Source of the DNA: an uncultured Clostridia bacterium
GTDB lineage: Bacteria > Bacillota > Clostridia > TANB77 > CAG-508
Direction: 5' to 3'
Length of the DNA stretch: 16,681 bases
Assembly (NCBI GenBank): GCA_948585895.1
Contig: CAPBNZ010000005.1
Span: 1-16,681, forward strand
Part shown: in pieces, positions 7,271 to 15,733 of the stretch
Layout: the number at the start of each line of letters is the position of its first letter
How positions within the stretch are numbered: the first letter of the stretch is position 1
The notes under the pieces: generated by a model
The model's database searches: none
What the model saw: the letters and a program-made list of their open reading frames with translations, nothing else
Told to the model about the DNA's origin: nothing
Translations under genes and position numbers: made by a program

Positions 7271-7855
7271 TTACAGTTCTTCTAAATTCAAATCCGAATT
7301 GGATTTCCGAATAGCATATACAGTCTCTCCCACTCGAATTTGACTAGAGTCCGCTAATTCTACATATTCTAAATTTTTAGCATTTATTTTTGTAATAGAT
7401 AAATCTAAATCTGAGTCACTCCATACTACCGTTCCATCATGATTGTTTCCATTTTCTAACGTTATATAACATTTACTATATTTGCCTCCTGTTACATGTT
7501 CATTACTTAAAATATATCCATCCTCTGTTACTATCATTCCTGTTCCTAGTCCTAATTCGCTTTCTGTGCTTTTTGATAAAATACTATTTCCTGCATTTCT
7601 TAGTTTCGAAATACCAACTATTTTTCGGGTTGTGTCTTCTATTATATCTGCTACTTTTTTGCTTTCTTGTTCTACTGATTCCACAGTTTGTGTGTCTACT
7701 GTGGATAAAGTTTTAGTTGTATCATACTCTGAGGGATTGATTTCTATATTTTTGTATGTAGTATATAGATAAATACTAAAAATCCATATTGCTGCTGCAA
7801 TAATAAAAGTTAAAATTACTTTTTTTTGGTTTTTTATTTTCCTTTTTCTTTTCAA
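7271..7855 (-). CDS. HtrA-type serine protease, N-terminal part (ends after a +1 frameshift)
   Basis: 194 residues, the first 182 genuine. The start is a TTG at 7853-7855, supported by GAGGTGA 7 bases upstream. A basic N-terminus and one TM (about 13-32) anchor it, followed by a linker and the first half of the trypsin-like domain. H120 (SNEHV) is the catalytic His and D151 (DLSITKI) the catalytic Asp. The frame breaks inside the family's most conserved strand: VYAI is followed by GNPI in the +1 frame, then by [12 protein letters not shown] after a second +1 step. HtrA/DegP proteins degrade misfolded envelope proteins. It is transcribed away from the NRPS, convergent with M23. Confidence 0.83.
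   Translation of the reverse strand: MKRKRKIKNQKKVILTFIIAAAIWIFSIYLYTTYKNIEINPSEYDTTKTLSTVDTQTVESVEQESKKVADIIEDTTRKIVGISKLRNAGNSILSKSTESELGLGTGMIVTEDGYILSNEHVTGGKYSKCYITLENGNNHDGTVVWSDSDLDLSITKINAKNLEYVELADSSQIRVGETVYAIRKSNSDLNLEEL
7293..7299 (-). other. Candidate +1 frameshift site 3 (ATT CGG A) in HtrA
   Basis: In the frame entered after site 2, the codons are CCA ATT CGG ATT TGA, so translation would stop two codons after CGG. Omitting the C (plus-strand G at 7296) gives P-I-G-F-E-F, the expected HtrA sequence. It lies 13 bases from site 2, and both are needed to restore the protein. Confidence 0.6.
7306..7312 (-). other. Candidate +1 frameshift site 2 (ATT CGG A) in HtrA
   Basis: Frame 0 reads GCT ATT CGG AAA and stops 12 codons after ATT. 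Omitting the C (plus-strand G at 7309) gives A-I-G-N-P-I, matching the conserved AIGNPxG segment of HtrA proteases. Confidence 0.6.
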
Positions 7856-7918
7856 AATATGGTCACCTCAAAAATAGTATTTCCAATTTTTCTATTTTTA
7901 AACTACTTTTTTGGTTCT

Positions 7919-8178
7919 CCCCATTGGTCCCCATTGGTTCCGGGTTTAAATGGGGAATATTGTTGGTGTAATTAGCAAAGGATAAAGATGTACAAAAACA
8001 AAAAAATCATTGGTTTTGAAATAAAAATGGTTATAAAAATTAATTTAAAATTTAGCTTAATCAAAGTTTTATACTAAAAAATGTTGGTAATAAAAATGAC
8101 TTTCAATATAATTTCAGAAAATGTCCCCATTTAAACCCGGAACCCATGGAGACGTAAGCGATGGAAATGGATGGGGAC
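7919..8178. repeat. GC-richer inverted-repeat element (MITE/REP-like) upstream of the NRPS
   Basis: The arms at 7931-7956 and 8124-8149 are complementary at 25 of 26 positions and are markedly richer in G+C than anything nearby. A tandem 10-mer CCCCATTGGT occurs at 7919-7938. An outer pair, GTCCCCAT (7927-7934) and ATGGGGAC (8171-8178), extends the symmetry. The 167-base centre is AT-rich with no gene. Repeated GTCCCCAT/ATGGGGAC boxes recall the ends of REP-like elements moved by Y1 transposases, which is an inference. Together with the NRPS promoter it accounts for most of the 411-base gap between HtrA and the NRPS. Confidence 0.65.
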
Positions 8179-8196
8179 AGTGGGAAAAGTTTCGTG

Positions 8197-8216
8197 GAAA
8201 AAGTATTGACTTTTTC
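8197..8216. promoter_or_regulatory. Perfect 8-bp dyad over the NRPS -35 box
   Basis: GAAAAAGT (8197-8204) and ACTTTTTC (8209-8216) are perfectly inverted around a 4-base centre. The dyad covers the -35 hexamer of the NRPS promoter and lies where a repressor would block it. No regulator is assigned. Chance is possible in an A/T-rich sequence. Confidence 0.35.
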
Positions 8217-8235
8217 TGACAAGAAACTATATAAT
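8206..8235 (+). promoter_or_regulatory. Probable promoter of the NRPS operon
   Basis: TTGACT (8206-8211), an 18-base spacer, and TATAAT (8230-8235) lie 31 bases before the NRPS ATG. The ribosome binding site AAGGTGAT is at 8256-8263. The 5' leader is short (about 25 bases), leaving no room for a riboswitch. A tandem 9-mer GATAAATAT lies within it. Confidence 0.68.
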
Positions 8236-8266
8236 TTGATAAATATGATAAATATAAGGTGATAGA

Positions 8267-11200
8267 ATGAAAAAGGATGTTTATGAATTAACAAATGCTC
8301 AAAAGTCAATTTGGCTTACAGAGCAATTTCAAAAAGGTACAAGCATTGGAAATATATCTGGAATGATAATAATTAATGAAAAGATAGATGTAGAAAAATT
8401 AACTTTATCTATTCAAGAATTTGTGCGTAGAAATGATAGTATGCGTACAAAATTGTTTGTGGAAAATGGTACGCCAAAACAATATTTTGATGATTTTTAC
8501 GATTTTCCAATTGAAGTTAAGAATGTTTGTTCTGATAAAGAAGTGGATTGTTTAGCAAATGAGCTTGCTACTACCCCTTTTTCTTTATTGGATTCTTGCT
8601 TATTTCACTTCAGTTTATTCGTATTACCTAATGGGCATGGTGGCGTTTTTATTTCGTTTCACCACATTATTGGTGATGCTTGGACAGCTGGTTTAATTGT
8701 GAAAGGTATTATGGATATTTATGAAAATTTAATTCATACAAATGAATGGAATGAAAATAAAAGTTTTTCTTATTTGGATTATATTTATTCTGAGAAGGAA
8801 TATTTAGCAAGTCCAAAATTTGAAAAAGATGCTGAATTTTGGAAACATACTTTTGATTTTATTCCTCTTGTTCCTGAGCTTCCAAGTGAAAAACGTTTAA
8901 CATCAACACCTAGTATAGAATATGCTTGTAAAAGAGAAGAGTTTATTTTATCAAAAGATTTTGTTACTAAAATAAATGCTTTTTGCAAAACTTATCACAT
9001 TTCTATTTTTCATTTCTTTATGGGAATTTATGCAATTTATACAAATCGTGTTTGCAATTTAGATGATTTTGTTATTGGTACTCCTATTTTGAATCGAACT
9101 AATTTTAAGGAAAAATTATCTACTGGTATGTATATTAGTACCATTCCTTTCAAGCTTCATATTGATTCTACTATGAGCTTTGTTTCCTTTTTGCAACTAA
9201 TCTCGCAAGATATGAAACAAGTTTTTAGGCATCAAAAATATCCCTATCAAAATCTTTTACAAGATTTAAGAAAGATTGTTCCACAAACCCCTAACTTATA
9301 TGATTTCTTAATTTCTTACCAAAATAGTAAAAATGATGCACAAACTAATTCTGTTCCTTATGAAGCCAAATGGGTATCTAATGGTAATGTTTCAGATAGT
9401 TTAAATATTCATCTTTATGATACAAATGATAAGGGAAGTTTACACATTGCATATGATTATCAAATTAATAAATATACCCAAGAAGATATGGTAGCTTTGC
9501 ATTCTCGTATTATATCCATTATAAATCAAATTTTGGAAAATAACACAATGGCTTTACAAGATATTACCATTTTATCAAGTCAAGATAAGCAAGATTTACA
9601 AAAAAATATTGTTTCTACACAAGAAAAGTTTTGTTTTGGTGATAATATTTTAAAACAAGTCGAACAAAATTCTAAAGATTATCCTGACAAAATTGCTATT
9701 GAGACTGCTTTTAGTTGTATTTCTTATCATGAATTATTGTTACGAGTCAATCAGCTTGCTAATTATTTAATTGCAAGTGGCTTGCAACAAAATAGCAATA
9801 TCGGAATTTTCACGAATCGAACTATTGATGTAATTGTTGGTATTCTAGCTATTTTAAAAATTGGTTCTACTTATGTTCCTATTGACCCAGAATACCCAAA
9901 AAATAGAATCAATTATATGGTAGAAAAAGCCAATTTAGATTTTATTTTAACAGATAATCTAGCTTTAGCCAGTCTTGTTGAAAACAAAGAGATTTCTTTA
10001 TTGCCTATTAATGAAAAACAATATAGCAATTACTCTTGTATTTTTACAAAAAATATTAAATATGATATTGACCAAAATTTATATATTGTGTTTACTTCTG
10101 GTTCTACTGGAAACCCGAAAGGGATTACAATATCTCATAAAAATATGTTAAACTTAATTTATTTTGAAAAAGAAAAAACGAATCTTCTAACAGGAAAAAA
10201 CCGTATTTTACAGTTTGCTACTATGAGTTTTGATGTTAGTTACCAAGAGATTTATTCGGCTTTTCTAAGTGGTTCTACCCTAGTTTTAGTAGATGAATCG
10301 GTTCGAAAAGATAGCTATAAATTAACTAATTATTTGTTAGAAAAACAAATTGATACTTTATTTATACCACCAGCTTATTTGCGATTATTAACAGAAGAAG
10401 ACACCAATGTGGCGAAGTTTAAAACTTATATTAAAAACATTATTACAGCTGGTGAGCAATTAGTTATTACAAAGGGAATCCAAAGTCTTATTTCATCTGG
10501 TATCAAAATCCATAATCATTATGGACCTGCGGAGACTCATGTTGCTACTACTTATATAGTAAATCAGAAAAATACGGAAATTAAGCCACCTATTGGTTCC
10601 CCTATTTCTAATACTAATGTTTATATTTTAGATAAATATAACAAAATCTGTCCTTGTTATACAGTTGGGCAAATTGCTATTAGTGGTGACTGCGTAGGTA
10701 ATGGTTATTTTCAAAATGCTGATTTGACACATGAAAGATTTTTGACTGATTTTTATTCTGATAAAAAAATGTACCTAACAGGTGACTTGGGCTATTTGGA
10801 TAATAAATATTGTGTTCATTATTTAGGTAGACAAGATTTTCAGGTTAAAATCAATGGCTTTCGAATTGAATTAGAAGAAATCGATAAAGTTTTTATGGAT
10901 ATCAAAAATGTCCAAAATGCTGTTAGTGTTATTGTAGAAGAAAATCATAAAAAGCACATTGTTACTTATTATACTTTATTAGATGATGTTTCTGAATCTA
11001 CTTTATATGAGCGATTAAAAGATAAGTTACCAACGTATATGATGCCTTCTCGTATTATGAAATTAGAAAAGTTTCCTTTAACAATTAATGGGAAAGTAGA
11101 TAAAAAAGCTCTTCCAAAAGTAAATTTATTGGAGAATTCTTTGGAATTTATCGAACCAAAGACACCACTTGAAATTCAATTTTCTACTTTATGGAAAGAA

Positions 11201-14200
11201 ATGTTTCATACCGATAAGATATCTACAAATTACAATTTCTTTGCTATTGGTGGAGATTCTCTACTAGCCATTAAAATGTCTGCTAAGATATTAGATAGTT
11301 TTCAGGTAGATATTTCGGTAAAGGATATTTTTAAAACTCCTGTGTTTTCTGATTTATTAAATTTAATTACTATTAATCAAGCAAAAACAAAGATAAAACT
11401 TCCAGTAGCAGAAGAAAAAGAGTATTATCCTTTATCTTCTGCCCAAAAGAGAATTTATTATACCAATCATGTAATTGGAACAAATCATGTTGTTTATAAT
11501 TTGCCTGGTGCTTTGGTGGTAAAAGAAGTTTTAGATAGTAAAAAGGTAGAGAAAGCTTTGAATCAGCTAATTCAAAGACATTCTAGTTTCCGAACTTCTT
11601 TCCATTTAATAGATAATAAACCAATGCAAAGAATTGAAAAAGAAGTAAAAATAAAATTAAAAGTGTTACAGGAGAGCAGTCACAATAGACAAAAATTAGT
11701 GGATAGTTTTCCCCATTCTTTTGATTTGAGCAAAGCTCCTTTATTACATGTGACAATGTATATTTTGGATAATAAAGAGACACTAATTTTAATGGATATG
11801 CATCACATTATTGTAGATGGTACTTCTTTAAATATTATGATAAAAGATTTTTGTGATTTTTATAATGGTATGGATACAAATTACAATAAAACTTTTTCTT
11901 ATAAAGATTTTGCTGTTTTTGAAAATAAACTGATTTCTTCTTCTAAACTTGCAAGCATAGAAAATTATTGGCTTTCTAAATTTGAAAATAAAACCATTCC
12001 TGTTTTAAATTTGCCTTATGATTTTGCAAGACCAGTTATCAAGTCTTATAGTGGAAGTAAAATCGCAAAACAGATAACAAAATCAGATTTTGAAAAATAT
12101 GAAAGTTATGCTAAATCACTTGGAATTTCTCCTTATATGTTTTTCTTGTCTGCTTTCCTTCTTGTTTTGTATAAATATACCAACCAAAATGATTTGATTT
12201 TGGGTACACCAACTGCTGGAAGAGATTTAGAAGAAGTGCAAAATTTAGTAGGTATGTTTGTAAATAACATTGTTTTATCTCATACCATAGAGGAAAATGA
12301 TACCATATTAGAATTTCTTGCCAAAGTAAAAACAACAACTGTCGATGCTTTAACTTATCAACCTTATCCTTTTGATAAATTGGTCAAAAAATTAAATTTG
12401 CCAAAAGATACTAGCCGAAATCCTTTATTTGATGTTATGTTTATTTATCAAAATATGCCACTTGATAAGCTAAAATTAGAAGGTAAAACTATAAGATTTA
12501 TGGAGGGTAAAACCAATATTGCTAAATTTGATTTATCGTTAGAAGTTCTTCCTTCTTCTTATACTATTCGTATAGAATATGGTAGTGCCTTGTTTAAAGA
12601 AAATACCATACAGCAATTTATGGCACATTATCTAGAAGCTTTGGAAAATATGTACCAAAATAGTTCTCAAAAAATAAGTGAAATTTCTATTTTAACACAA
12701 AAAGAAAAACAATATTTATTAGAAGATTTTAACCATACCTATTTGGATTATCCACAAAATGAAACCATTTCTACTTTGTTTGAAAAACAGGTAAAAAAGA
12801 CTCCAAATTCTATTGCTCTCACTTTTCATGATACCTGTCTTACTTTTGATGAATTGAATCGTAAAGCCAATTCTCTTGCTCATTATTTAAGAGATTTAGG
12901 CATTACTAGAAATGATATAGTAGGTATTATGCTTCCTAGATCTTTGGAATTAATTATTTGCATGTTGGCAGTTTTAAAAGCTGGAGGAACTTATATACCA
13001 ATCGACCCTACTTATCCAAAAGATAGAACACAATACATGCTAACCAATAGTAAAGCTAAATTTTTATTGACTTTTGCTAAAGTAAGTAAAAATCTTCCTT
13101 TCGAAAATAAGATAGAGGTAAACTTAGAAAATGATACTATTTATTCTTTGGATAGCCAAAACTTACTATCTATCAATGAACCATTTGATTCTTCTTACAT
13201 TATTTATACTTCTGGTTCTACGGGTCTTCCAAAAGGTGTAATTTTAAATCACAAGGCTTTAGTGAATTTGTCTTATTATTTAAGTGATTATGTAGATTTT
13301 TTAAATGGTACTAGTTTGGCTAAAAATATGCTTTCTGTTACGACAGCCAGTTTTGATATTTTTGTTTTTGAAACACTCATTTGTTTACAAAAAGGGCTAA
13401 AAATTATTCTTGCTGATGAAGAGGAACAACGTGTTCCTTCACTATTAAATAATTTAATAGAAAAACAACATGCTCAAATGATACAGATGACACCATCTAG
13501 AATGCAGTTCTTAATGGATAACATTCAAGAAATTCCCGCTATTTCTAATTTGCAATATGTCGTATTAGCAGGTGAACCATTACCAATAACATTACTAAAA
13601 TCTTTAAGAAATTTGGGAATTAAAAAGGTATATAATGGTTATGGTCCTTCTGAAACAACGGTATTTTCAACCTTTACCGATGTTACAAATTATGAAAAAA
13701 TGACCATTGGTAGACCTCTTGCCAATACGCAAATCTATTTACTAGATAAAAATTTGAATTTAGTGCCACAAGGAGTAGCTGGTGAATTGTATATTGCTGG
13801 TGACGGCGTAGGAAATGGCTATTTGAATAATCAAGAGCTTACAAATAAAAGTTTTATAGAAAATCCTTTTATACCAGATACTCTTATGTATAAAACAGGA
13901 GATAGTGGGAAACTTCTTCCAAATGGTGAAATTTATTATTTAGAAAGATTAGACAATCAAGTTAAAATAAGAGGACTTAGAATTGAATTGGAAGAAATTG
14001 AAAGCGAAATTATAAAATTTCCTGGTATGCAGAAAGTAAAAGTAATAAAACAAACGATTCAAAATAGAGAGTTTATATCTGCTTATTTTGTTTCGAATGC
14101 TAGAATTCGAATCAGTGAATTAAGAAGCTATCTTGCTAAACGATTACCAAATTATATGGTTCCTTCTTATTTTACTGCCTTAGATGATTTTCCTTATACC

Positions 14201-15265
14201 CCAAATGGAAAAATTGATAAAAGAGCTTTACCTCTTCCAAAGGCAATTTCTAGTCAAGAAATGAAAATAGAAAAACCAAAAACAAAAACACAAAAACAAT
14301 TAGTGGCAATTTGGGAAAGAATTCTTCACATTTCTCCTATTGGAATTAAAGATAATTTCTTTGAGTTAGGTGGCGATTCTATTTTAGCTATGACATTACA
14401 TATCGAATTATTAAAATTAACAGATAAGATTTCTTATGCAGATATTTTTAGTAACCCTTGCCTTGAGGATTTAGCAAAACAAATTGATACGCAAAAGCGT
14501 GAGTCTTCTAAAAAAATAGACGATACGTTAAAATATCAATATCAAGATATTTTAGAACCTTGTTTGACACTTCCAAAAGAATATGTATATCAATCACCTA
14601 GAAATATTTTAATCACTGGAGTTACAGGATTTTTAGGTAGTCATATTTTAGATAGTTTTTTACAAAAAGAAAAAGGAAATATTTATTGCTTGATTCGAAA
14701 TGAGCCTGGTCTTACTCCTCATATTAAGTTATTAGATAAATTGCATTTTTACTTTGGAACAAAATATGATTCTTTTATCGATAAAAGAATTTTTGTGATA
14801 AAGTGTGATATGCTAGATGAAAACTTAGGTTTAAGTAAAAAAGATTTAAATGAACTTTCTTCTCATGTAGATACTGTAATTAACTGTGCTGCTAAGGTTT
14901 CACATTATGGTTCTTACCATAGTTTTTATGATATTAATGTAAAAGCTGTTGATTCTTTAATTCGCTTTTGCTTAGATTACAATAAGAGATTTTACCAAGT
15001 ATCTACTTTAAGTGTTTCTGGAAATTCTTTTGTAGATCAATATTATGAAGAACAAAATATGACAGAAAAAGTAAATTATAGAGAAAATAATTTTTATATT
15101 GGACAACCTTTAAATAATGTCTATATTAGAACAAAATTTGAAGCGGAAAAATTAGTCTTATCTGCTATTCAAAATGGATTAGATGGTTACATTTTAAGAG
15201 TTGGTAATTTAATGCCTCGTAAGTTAGATGGCAAGTTTCAACAAAATATAAAAGAGAATGCTTAG
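8267..15265 (+). CDS. Nonribosomal peptide synthetase C-A-T-C-A-T-R (reductase C-terminus in another frame)
   Basis: 2332 residues. The first condensation domain is at about 1-440 (active-site HHIIGDA, H132-A138). A1 is at about 465-950 (FTSGSTGNPKG near 609; NGKVDKKALPK at its end). T1 carries the phosphopantetheine serine S998 (GGDSL). C2 is at about 1040-1470 (HHIIVDG, H1179-G1185). A2 is at about 1500-1990 (TSGSTG at 1648-1653). T2 has S2038. A thioester reductase starts at about 2110, with NADPH loop G2118/G2121/G2124 and catalytic Y2286/K2290 (YIRTK). By alignment to GrsA, the A1 pocket reads D-V-Q-F-I-A-H-V-A, close to the proline code DVQLIAHVVK. A2 reads about D-I-F-Q-V-A-G-V-F, which I cannot assign. 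The enzyme should load two amino acids and release the dipeptide as an aldehyde, as in gut dipeptide-aldehyde synthetases. The N-terminal C domain suggests N-acylation of the first residue. The frame closes at TAG inside the reductase. Confidence 0.92.
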   Translation: MKKDVYELTNAQKSIWLTEQFQKGTSIGNISGMIIINEKIDVEKLTLSIQEFVRRNDSMRTKLFVENGTPKQYFDDFYDFPIEVKNVCSDKEVDCLANELATTPFSLLDSCLFHFSLFVLPNGHGGVFISFHHIIGDAWTAGLIVKGIMDIYENLIHTNEWNENKSFSYLDYIYSEKEYLASPKFEKDAEFWKHTFDFIPLVPELPSEKRLTSTPSIEYACKREEFILSKDFVTKINAFCKTYHISIFHFFMGIYAIYTNRVCNLDDFVIGTPILNRTNFKEKLSTGMYISTIPFKLHIDSTMSFVSFLQLISQDMKQVFRHQKYPYQNLLQDLRKIVPQTPNLYDFLISYQNSKNDAQTNSVPYEAKWVSNGNVSDSLNIHLYDTNDKGSLHIAYDYQINKYTQEDMVALHSRIISIINQILENNTMALQDITILSSQDKQDLQKNIVSTQEKFCFGDNILKQVEQNSKDYPDKIAIETAFSCISYHELLLRVNQLANYLIASGLQQNSNIGIFTNRTIDVIVGILAILKIGSTYVPIDPEYPKNRINYMVEKANLDFILTDNLALASLVENKEISLLPINEKQYSNYSCIFTKNIKYDIDQNLYIVFTSGSTGNPKGITISHKNMLNLIYFEKEKTNLLTGKNRILQFATMSFDVSYQEIYSAFLSGSTLVLVDESVRKDSYKLTNYLLEKQIDTLFIPPAYLRLLTEEDTNVAKFKTYIKNIITAGEQLVITKGIQSLISSGIKIHNHYGPAETHVATTYIVNQKNTEIKPPIGSPISNTNVYILDKYNKICPCYTVGQIAISGDCVGNGYFQNADLTHERFLTDFYSDKKMYLTGDLGYLDNKYCVHYLGRQDFQVKINGFRIELEEIDKVFMDIKNVQNAVSVIVEENHKKHIVTYYTLLDDVSESTLYERLKDKLPTYMMPSRIMKLEKFPLTINGKVDKKALPKVNLLENSLEFIEPKTPLEIQFSTLWKEMFHTDKISTNYNFFAIGGDSLLAIKMSAKILDSFQVDISVKDIFKTPVFSDLLNLITINQAKTKIKLPVAEEKEYYPLSSAQKRIYYTNHVIGTNHVVYNLPGALVVKEVLDSKKVEKALNQLIQRHSSFRTSFHLIDNKPMQRIEKEVKIKLKVLQESSHNRQKLVDSFPHSFDLSKAPLLHVTMYILDNKETLILMDMHHIIVDGTSLNIMIKDFCDFYNGMDTNYNKTFSYKDFAVFENKLISSSKLASIENYWLSKFENKTIPVLNLPYDFARPVIKSYSGSKIAKQITKSDFEKYESYAKSLGISPYMFFLSAFLLVLYKYTNQNDLILGTPTAGRDLEEVQNLVGMFVNNIVLSHTIEENDTILEFLAKVKTTTVDALTYQPYPFDKLVKKLNLPKDTSRNPLFDVMFIYQNMPLDKLKLEGKTIRFMEGKTNIAKFDLSLEVLPSSYTIRIEYGSALFKENTIQQFMAHYLEALENMYQNSSQKISEISILTQKEKQYLLEDFNHTYLDYPQNETISTLFEKQVKKTPNSIALTFHDTCLTFDELNRKANSLAHYLRDLGITRNDIVGIMLPRSLELIICMLAVLKAGGTYIPIDPTYPKDRTQYMLTNSKAKFLLTFAKVSKNLPFENKIEVNLENDTIYSLDSQNLLSINEPFDSSYIIYTSGSTGLPKGVILNHKALVNLSYYLSDYVDFLNGTSLAKNMLSVTTASFDIFVFETLICLQKGLKIILADEEEQRVPSLLNNLIEKQHAQMIQMTPSRMQFLMDNIQEIPAISNLQYVVLAGEPLPITLLKSLRNLGIKKVYNGYGPSETTVFSTFTDVTNYEKMTIGRPLANTQIYLLDKNLNLVPQGVAGELYIAGDGVGNGYLNNQELTNKSFIENPFIPDTLMYKTGDSGKLLPNGEIYYLERLDNQVKIRGLRIELEEIESEIIKFPGMQKVKVIKQTIQNREFISAYFVSNARIRISELRSYLAKRLPNYMVPSYFTALDDFPYTPNGKIDKRALPLPKAISSQEMKIEKPKTKTQKQLVAIWERILHISPIGIKDNFFELGGDSILAMTLHIELLKLTDKISYADIFSNPCLEDLAKQIDTQKRESSKKIDDTLKYQYQDILEPCLTLPKEYVYQSPRNILITGVTGFLGSHILDSFLQKEKGNIYCLIRNEPGLTPHIKLLDKLHFYFGTKYDSFIDKRIFVIKCDMLDENLGLSKKDLNELSSHVDTVINCAAKVSHYGSYHSFYDINVKAVDSLIRFCLDYNKRFYQVSTLSVSGNSFVDQYYEEQNMTEKVNYRENNFYIGQPLNNVYIRTKFEAEKLVLSAIQNGLDGYILRVGNLMPRKLDGKFQQNIKENA

Positions 15266-15725
15266 ACTTTTAGCATTTTTAGAAATTGGATGTATTCCTG
15301 ACACTTTACTAAATGGCTATTTAGAATTTACCCCTATTGATTATACTGCAAATGCTATTTTAGATTTAATTTGTTATCCATCTGTTAAGAATAGAGTTTT
15401 TCATATTTTTAATGATAAGCATATTGCTATTTCTGATTTCTTACATTTATTGAAACTTTATAACTATTTAATAGACGCTATTCCTGAAAAGGATTTTAAA
15501 GTAAAAATTGAGACAATATTAAAAGATGATTCGCAAAAAGAAATCATGAATTATCTAATTCATGATTTTGATAAAGACTTGAATTTGTCTTATAAAACCA
15601 ATATAATATTAAAATCTGACTTAACAAAAAAATATTTAGAAAATATCGGCTTTGATTGGCCAGCTATTGATAGTAATTATGTTAAAAATTTAATTACTTG
15701 TATTGAACTTTTAAGAAAGGAATGA
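15258..15725 (+). CDS. NRPS reductase domain, C-terminal part (continuation in the +1 frame)
   Basis: 155 residues. It continues the reductase directly: the upstream frame ends FQQNIKENA and this one gives RLLAFLEIG, then the conserved YLEFTPIDYTANAILDL segment that shapes the substrate side of Lys2-type reductases. The ATG at 15258 overlaps the upstream coding end by 8 bases and has no good ribosome binding site, so it is probably not a gene of its own. A +1 step at GCT TAG A would join the two parts into a 2485-residue enzyme. From memory of the family, a few residues (NAF..R) would still be missing, so an 8-base deletion is also possible. Without this part the reductase would probably be inactive, unless the halves assemble in trans. 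Confidence 0.8.
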   Translation: MLRLLAFLEIGCIPDTLLNGYLEFTPIDYTANAILDLICYPSVKNRVFHIFNDKHIAISDFLHLLKLYNYLIDAIPEKDFKVKIETILKDDSQKEIMNYLIHDFDKDLNLSYKTNIILKSDLTKKYLENIGFDWPAIDSNYVKNLITCIELLRKE

Positions 15726-15733
15726 TAGTTTTT

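Noticed and set aside
8103..8309. Minus-strand open frame of 68 codons across the NRPS promoter and start
   Set aside because: It overlaps the promoter, the repeat element and the NRPS start, has no recognisable family and low-complexity Phe/Leu/Ser-rich sequence typical of a complementary-strand artefact.
9797..9803. ATCGGA in the NRPS as another possible shift site
   Set aside because: The frame reads AAT ATC GGA ATT without interruption (N-I-G-I), so it is a normal Ile-Gly pair and serves as a control.
10249..10262. TTATTCGGC in the NRPS as a CGG frameshift site
   Set aside because: In frame it reads TAT TCG GCT (Y-S-A). CGG is not a codon there and the reading frame is intact.
15249..15265. 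Treating the reductase break (GCT TAG A) as a fourth example of the CGG recoding signal
   Set aside because: The A-site codon is a stop, not CGG. The P-site tRNA would pair poorly after slipping, and the rejoined sequence appears to lack a few family residues. A deletion is at least as likely.
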